Positions 58,365 through 64,000 of a stretch of 64,000 nt of DNA are shown here, one piece after another. This stretch comes from Stemphylium vesicarium (taxonomy: Eukaryota; Ascomycota; Dothideomycetes; Pleosporales; Pleosporaceae), in NCBI GenBank assembly GCA_004380135.1, contig QXCR01000044.1:124001-188000 (forward strand), read 5' to 3'. Within the stretch, counting starts at the first letter, position 1. Each line of letters opens with the position of its first letter. The position numbers and the translations under genes are program-made. The notes below the pieces were generated by a model. That model saw nothing but the letters and a program-made list of their open reading frames with translations. It did no database searches and was not told where the DNA came from.

Positions 58365-58805
58365 GGTGGTTGCATCGTTTGCGAGTGTGCGCCGCAGCCG
58401 TTAGTCGAAGAAGTAAGCATGCGCATCCTGAAACACGATCTGCGGGAGACAGGGAAGGCCCGATGCGCGTCACGAAGGGGTTACGCAATGTGTCCTGATG
58501 GCGGCGGTTACGCGCCGTGGAACCATGGTGATACTTTGCCGGCGGCGGGTTTCTTGGCTGATCACAGACCAAAGCTCACGTGTGCGGCAACCATCACCGG
58601 AACGTCATCTGCATCGTCATCGTTATTGGCGTGTATTAGCAACTTTGAACAGAGAGAAACAAAGTGGTAATGATCTTGAAATATTATAAAACTAATCTCG
58701 AGCTACTGACTGTAGGAGAGGGGTATACTGATGCAATGCGTCAAAATCCAACTCAAACTTTTTTGGACCGTGAAAACTTAAAAACAACGTCGTAACAAAC
58801 ACATC
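58365..58805. other. GH47 promoter and MFS 3' flank
   Basis: About 440 bp between the GH47 start and the transporter stop, both on the minus strand. No gene supported. AT-rich sequence at 58675-58800 likely contains the transporter's 3' end signals. Confidence 0.5.
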
Positions 58806-60794
58806 TTATCGCTTGCTGCTCGCTCGGCTGTTGCCGCGCGGCCTGGTTGTGAAGCTTTCTCTTGTGTTGACACGATCAATGTCAAACGGATTCGGGTTGA
58901 ACTCTGTGTCACGGATCGTCCTCCTACTCCTCGTTGAGCGGCCAGTCTGGACCTTCTTCAGACCCTCGCCCTCGGTCTCCTTCTCAGTCTTCATCTCTTG
59001 GAATCTGGGCTCCGATTCCTCTACATGTGCCTCCTCTTCAACCTCCTCTTGAGGGGTCAAAGTAGCAGCGCGGGATGTGTCTTCGGATTCCAAACCAGAG
59101 TTGGCTTGTTGACGTGCTGCCTTTGCGGCTTGCTGGTCGCGAACGCGTTGCATAAAGGCATCGGCTTGTGCGGCGTACTTGCACTTCTCGCGAATCGTCG
59201 CGCCGTACTTGTAGAAGAGGAAGGGGAGTGGTAGGCAGGCGACGGCGAGGAAGGCGGGGACTGACGACGCCCAGTGGATACCGAGGTTGTTGTACATTTG
59301 CGAAGTGAAGAGCGGGAAGGCGGCACCGAATACGGATCGGATGATACCGTTACCAGCCAATACGGAAGCTGCGAAGATCGTGTAGGAATCGATGAGGTAG
59401 TTCATGATCGAGAGGAAGATCAAGACCATGCCGAATCCGAACGGAATGGAACCGACGACGCTGGCAGCCCATGGCACCGAAGGATCGTTTGTCCAGGCAA
59501 ACCAGAAGAGTCCAATGGGGAGTGCGATACCACCGACGATGCACATAGGGAGGCGTGCTTCGGGGGTAGTGAAGCCACGACCGGATGCTTGAACCTTCTT
59601 CATGTACATCTTGTTGTCGACAGTGATGACATAGGTGATGGCAAGTAGGACTCCAATAGCGACAGCGATAAAAGGCAATCCACTGATACCCTCGTTCCAG
59701 CCACGTCCAATGCGGTATACGATGGGGAAAGCGCCGAAAAGCATGTAGAGGATACCGTAGATGATGGCGTGGTAGAGCGAGAGGAGCAGGACGATAGGCT
59801 CGCAGAAGAGCAGGATCCAGGGACGCTTGAGACCAGTCGCAAAAGCCTCTCCGAGCGAAATCTTGCCCTGGTCGATATCGGTGCGGGATCGGTAGACCTT
59901 GCCGGACAGCTTGGAAAGCTTCTCAGCGCGCTTCCTGAGTAGGACGGGGGCGTAGGTTTCAGGAACAATGCAGGCGGTGATGACGAGAATGACACCGGCC
60001 CAGATTGCCATCAGACCGTTGACCCATCTCCATCCTTCAGTCATGCCGAGGAAACCACCGATGATAGGACCCAAAACAGGACCCATGAATGGCGCAGCGG
60101 AGAAGATACTCATGGCGAGACCTCGCTCGTTGGCAGTGAACAAATCGGCAATGACACCTCCAGCGTTGGTAAGAGGACTCGATCCGAAAGCGGCAGCGAA
60201 GAATCGAAGGATGAGCAGTCCGTAGATGGTAGGCGCACCGGCGGCACCAGCGTTGAAAGCCATGAAAGCAGTGTAAGTTCCGACAAACACAAGTTGACGA
60301 CCGTAGAGTTCCGAGAAGGGCGCCCATAGCAGAGGACCAAGAGCGAAACCGAGAACGAAAAGCGATACACCGAGCGTGACGACTTCCTGGCTAACACTGA
60401 ATTCAGCCATGATTTGTTGGATACCTAGAAAACATGTTAGTCCTCAACATCTTTTGCTGTTTAGAACCATGCAAAACCTACCTCCAGAGAATGCAGACGA
60501 GCAAAACGATACAACGAGCACCGAGTTAGCTACCGCGATAGCCATGACCCACTTCTTCGTCTTGGGCCAAGTCATGGGATTCCTCGGGTCGTTGTCGATC
60601 CACTCCACAACATACGGGTCCTCTTCAGTTCCGGCACCCTCGTAGTCGTAGTTGATAATCTCGTTGGTAACCACACCCTGATCCGTAATCATCTTCCAAT
60701 GCGAAATGCCTTCTCTTCCCGACTCGACATCCATGCTGTTGTTGTTGCTGCTGTTTGCCGCAGAGCCAGCGGCGACCTGCTGGTCCTTCTCCAT
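58806..60794 (-). CDS. MFS transporter, DHA1 (drug/polyamine) family
   Basis: Two exons, 60794-60482 and 60424-58806, intron 57 nt (GTAGGT donor, ACTAAC branch, TTCTAG acceptor, phase 1); 643 aa. The cytosolic N-terminus carries the family tag NDPRNPMTWPKTKKWVMAIA at the first helix. Helix 2-3 loop motif A reads GPLLWAPFSELYGRQLVFVG, and motif C is AAPFMGPVLGPIIGGFLGM; twelve helices in two bundles are separated by a loop at KRAEKLSKLSGKVYRSRTDI. A hydrophilic tail of about 130 residues with Glu-rich and Ser/Arg-rich parts follows the last helix and is longer than usual. Relatives are plasma-membrane proton antiporters for drugs or polyamines; the substrate here is unknown. The ATG at 60794 is the first in frame. 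Confidence 0.92.
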
Positions 60795-63206
60795 CGTGTT
60801 GCGTAACGTCAAATCGATATGCTAGCGTAGCCCTTGAGATAACCTTCTATCGAAATAAGGTTGATTGTCGATCGTCACGGACCAAGTCAGTAGTAGGAAG
60901 CGTTGGCCCCGACAGATGTATATTAAATATAAGGTAAGGATATGGTGTGGGGGGAGATGGAAAGGTCGAGAAATAAAAACAAAAAGATGAAAGAATTACG
61001 ACAGATATAGTCTGGGAGGAGGGGGGAGATCACCAACAGACAAGCGGGACCACGCCACATATAAACTACCTTGAACTCATTACCCACACACTTAGCTGGC
61101 GGCTGCCCATACCGCAAGGACAAAACAAGCCGGGCGACGAATCTGTTTCCCGGCGCAGGGAAGCCCAACAGATCTGGACCATTCCCCCCGTTACCCGACT
61201 CGCAACAGCGTCCGTTGGCGTCGCCGCAACTGTGCCAACCATGAGCCGATGACAGCATGATGGAAAAATCTCAAGGAGGGCTCCACCTCGGCCGAAGGGC
61301 ATGTTTACTAAGCCTATCTGGGCAGCAAACCACCAAGCCCGAAAAAGCTTCGCCACTCCGGACCAATCACACAGCCAGAGCCGCACGCAAGGCGCCGAGA
61401 CGAGCAGGGATGCCGCGAGATGTGAAAGGACTTACCGCAACGCCCATCTTCCACCCGGTGCAGATCGGGGACTGTGCGTCATCGTAGGGCTCAGGGAAGC
61501 GTGTTCGGGGCGACCGTTTTAAGCCTGATCGCATCGTGTGTACCGAGATGCCGAGGTAAACAATCGGACAGGACAGACAAGGCGACACGACGCCGGGATA
61601 TGAATAGATAACACCAGAAACACCCGTCCGTTGACTCCACTTCTTTTCGTCTGATTTTAACCCACCCCCCTTGGCCATCTCCGCTGCCCAGGCGGACGGT
61701 GCTTTGGTAATTTTGGGGAAAGGGAGAAACGGCCAGCGGAGGGTCGGACGGTGTTGGTGCGCTTGGTTATGAAGATTGAGGGGTGTTTGGTGTCTAGACG
61801 CGTAGACCTTGCGAGCCAGTTTAGATGGTAGGGAAGACGAGCTGATCAATCAGCCATTTTTTGTTCCGATTCCTTAACTCCAGGGATTGGGTTTTATTCC
61901 GAACACCTTGGTGTACAAGCGCGCAGACAACGGGGTTGGTTGTTCGGCTCACGCCATGGTCCTGATTTGCTTTCATATACCAGCGAAATCCGCTCCGCTC
62001 GACTCAACTTCCACTTTCCGCATCGGCATTGAGCCCATGTACCGACTCCGAACCTGCGAATGTGCTTCGGAATTCCCGATAGTAATCACCACGCCGTATC
62101 GCATGATCATCCGCCAGACTTTTTCCTTACCCTCAAGCGCATCAAAAGTGTAGAGTCACGCGAGGAAAACTCGTATCCACGCGTCTTCTCAACTCCATCT
62201 GCTGGAGAGATTGTAGCATGCCGTTTGCGCACTTACCAGGGCAGACCCCGAAATCCCCGTCACCCACGTACCTTAGATCCGAACCTGGGCTAACTGCCGT
62301 ACTGTTCGCACACCAGCACCAGCACTACGATTGTATTTACCACCGTCCGCCGCCGTGGCCGCATTTCAACCTTGAAAAGCTGCACATTCATTACAACCAC
62401 ACAAGCCCAACCATACCCACACAATGCGGCTGAAAACTAAGCTTTCCTCAATCAGCCCTCCGCGACGGCAGGCTCCCGAACAGGACTAACCTACTGCAAC
62501 GAACTTGACTCATGCACCGCCGTTCCAGAAGATGGGGCTCGTTTGAGTCCGCGCGTCGTGTGTGTGTGGAAATTGGCCCTTTCCCAACAACCTAGGTGGT
62601 TCGCAGGCGAAATTTCGTGCCGAGGTAATGAAATGAAGAGTGCTGACCAACCGCGAGAAAAAGCTGTGCAAAGTGCTAAAACCTTGGGATTAGGAGAATA
62701 TCTCGCGAGTACCTTTCTAGATGCGCTCAAGTGAGAAAGGAAAAAAGGTAACGGTATACTGGTTCTACGACAAGATATCTAGTTGGCTTTGCTCGGTTTC
62801 TCAACTGAAGTGGGTCGGATTAGTGAATGATGATATTCATCTTTCGTGAGTCTAAAGGTTATGGACTAATCATATACAGTAATAGAGGGGAAAAAAAAGG
62901 TTCTTTTATTATAGGGTGGACAATGCTTAGATTGTATACGAATTTTGGGTGTTTCACGGTTGCGACGAGCATGGGCCGCTGATGCTGGTGCGAACACCAG
63001 GACAGTGCATGGGCATGCGTGCTATGCATCACATGCTAATCCAGCAATGTAATTCCATCAAGTTGTACATTGAAACATCTTATTCCATTCTAATCATAAG
63101 TCATACAGAAAGATCCCGGGGCCATATCCAACGCCAATGTAAATGCTAGCAGCCTATCTTTTTGTCGTCGTAACAATCTCTCATTCAAAACGTCCATAAC
63201 CCATCC
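60795..63206. other. Intergenic, 2.4 kb
   Basis: Long promoter region of the transporter and 3' flank of the dehydrogenase gene. No gene supported; frames at 61366-61849 and 61887-62153 lack ATG starts or domains. An A-run lies at 62892-62899 and an ACCTAGGT palindrome at 62590. Confidence 0.5.
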
Positions 63207-64000
63207 TTACACCTCATTGCTGGGGTAAGTGACCTTCTCCGTAGGCATGTACTCTTCCTTGATAGCCCTCATGTTGACGAAGCGAGCAAGCAAGGTAGCG
63301 CTACCAGCCTTGTCGTTCGTGCCGCTAGCCCTGGAGCCACCGAATGGCTGCTGGCCAACCACAGCGCCCGTACACTTGCAGTTGATGTAGAAGTTACCAG
63401 CGGCATCCCTCAGCTTGTCGGATGCGAATTTGATCGTCTCCCTGTCCTTGGCGAACACAGCGCCGGTCAGCGCGTACTCGGAGGTGTCGTCGATCTGCTT
63501 GATGATGTTGGCGAAGGCGTCGGGAGCAGCGTCGTCGTAGACGTAAGCCACCAAGACGGGGCCGAAGAGCTCGCGGGAGAGCAGTGGGTGGTTCGGGTTC
63601 TTGGTGCGGTAGATGGTGGGGTGGATGTAGTATCCCTTGCTGCTGTCGTACTTGCCACCGACAACGAGCTCGAGCTCGCTGTCGTTCTTGGCCTCGTCAA
63701 TGACGTCAGAGAGCTTCTTGAAAGAGGCCTCGTGGATGACGGGGCCGATGAAGTTGGAGAAGTCGGAGGGCTCGCCGATCTTGAGGGCGGAAACTTCCTT
63801 TACGAGGATCTCCTTGAATTCTGGCCAGGCTGACTCGGGCACGTAGAGACGCGAGCAGGCGCTGCACTTTTGGCCCTGGTATTCGAAGGCTCCACGGACA
63901 GTCTGGATGGCGGCGTTGTGGATGTCGGCGTCCTTGTGCACTAGATGGAAGTTCTTGCCTCCAGTCTCGCCGACGATCCTGGGGTAGCTCTGGTACTTGC
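63207..64000 (-). CDS. PUT2: Delta-1-pyrroline-5-carboxylate dehydrogenase, 3' part
   Basis: Partial gene; the 5' part lies beyond the right edge. The visible 264 codons form the C-terminal half of an ALDH4-type aldehyde dehydrogenase. It oxidises glutamate semialdehyde, formed from proline via P5C, to glutamate with NAD+ in mitochondria, the last step of proline use. Landmarks are RIVGETGGKNFHLVHKDAD, the catalytic cysteine in EYQGQKCSACSRLYVP, LSRELFGPVLVAYVYDDAAP, AAGNFYINCKCTGAVVGQQP and FGGSRASGTNDKAGS, all typical of P5C dehydrogenase rather than other aldehyde dehydrogenases. It ends MPTEKVTYPSNEV. No intron is seen in this part. Confidence 0.93.
   Translation of the reverse strand, partial: KYQSYPRIVGETGGKNFHLVHKDADIHNAAIQTVRGAFEYQGQKCSACSRLYVPESAWPEFKEILVKEVSALKIGEPSDFSNFIGPVIHEASFKKLSDVIDEAKNDSELELVVGGKYDSSKGYYIHPTIYRTKNPNHPLLSRELFGPVLVAYVYDDAAPDAFANIIKQIDDTSEYALTGAVFAKDRETIKFASDKLRDAAGNFYINCKCTGAVVGQQPFGGSRASGTNDKAGSATLLARFVNMRAIKEEYMPTEKVTYPSNEV

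Overview
The window is nuclear DNA of a filamentous ascomycete. Genes are split by short GT-AG introns, mostly 40-76 nt, many with CTAAC/CTGAC/CTAAT branch-like sites, and the proteins include fungal-type Zn(II)2Cys6, C2H2, DHA1 transporter, GH47 and GH105 families. Overall style suggests a Dothideomycete, probably Pleosporales; that placement is inference. Intron coordinates were placed by reading frame, splice sites and family conservation, without transcript data.

Region 1 (about 1-23.7 kb) is gene-poor. It holds three C2H2 zinc-finger genes (713-1987 +, 7702-8851 -, 18167-19279 +) that share an unusual C-X2/4-C-X15-H-X4-H first finger, a stand-alone NifS-like molybdenum-cofactor-sulfurase-type protein (11819-13617 -), one candidate small gene (14249-14753 -) and kilobases with only scraps of open frame.

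Region 2 (23.7-44.6 kb) is mostly gene-dense, with gaps of 1-2.4 kb around the secreted-protein genes and after the J-protein gene. It carries a HEI10/Zip3-type meiotic RING protein, an Rxt2 subunit of the Rpd3L deacetylase, TRAPPC11, a Cys-rich protein with a GPI-like tail, a secreted GH105 pectin-fragment hydrolase, a small secreted protein, the ribosome-biogenesis helicase Dbp4 with a perfect (AAG)34 tract behind it, a DNAJC8/Spf31-like J protein, and a Zn2Cys6 regulator with a PAS-like domain.

Region 3 (44.6-49.9 kb) is a 5.4 kb stretch with no convincing gene, upstream of the Zn2Cys6 regulator.

Region 4 (49.9-64 kb) again has housekeeping genes: helicase Dbp10, replication protein A subunit 2 (divergent from dbp10, with an ACGCGT box between), a four-exon DUF202 membrane protein, a CIA30-domain protein with a C-terminal membrane helix, a GH47 alpha-mannosidase, a DHA1 transporter, and the 3' part of delta-1-pyrroline-5-carboxylate dehydrogenase running off the right edge. 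Several pairs share divergent promoters of 240-500 bp or converge with stop codons tens to hundreds of bases apart. No CRISPR array, rRNA, convincing tRNA or intact transposon was seen.
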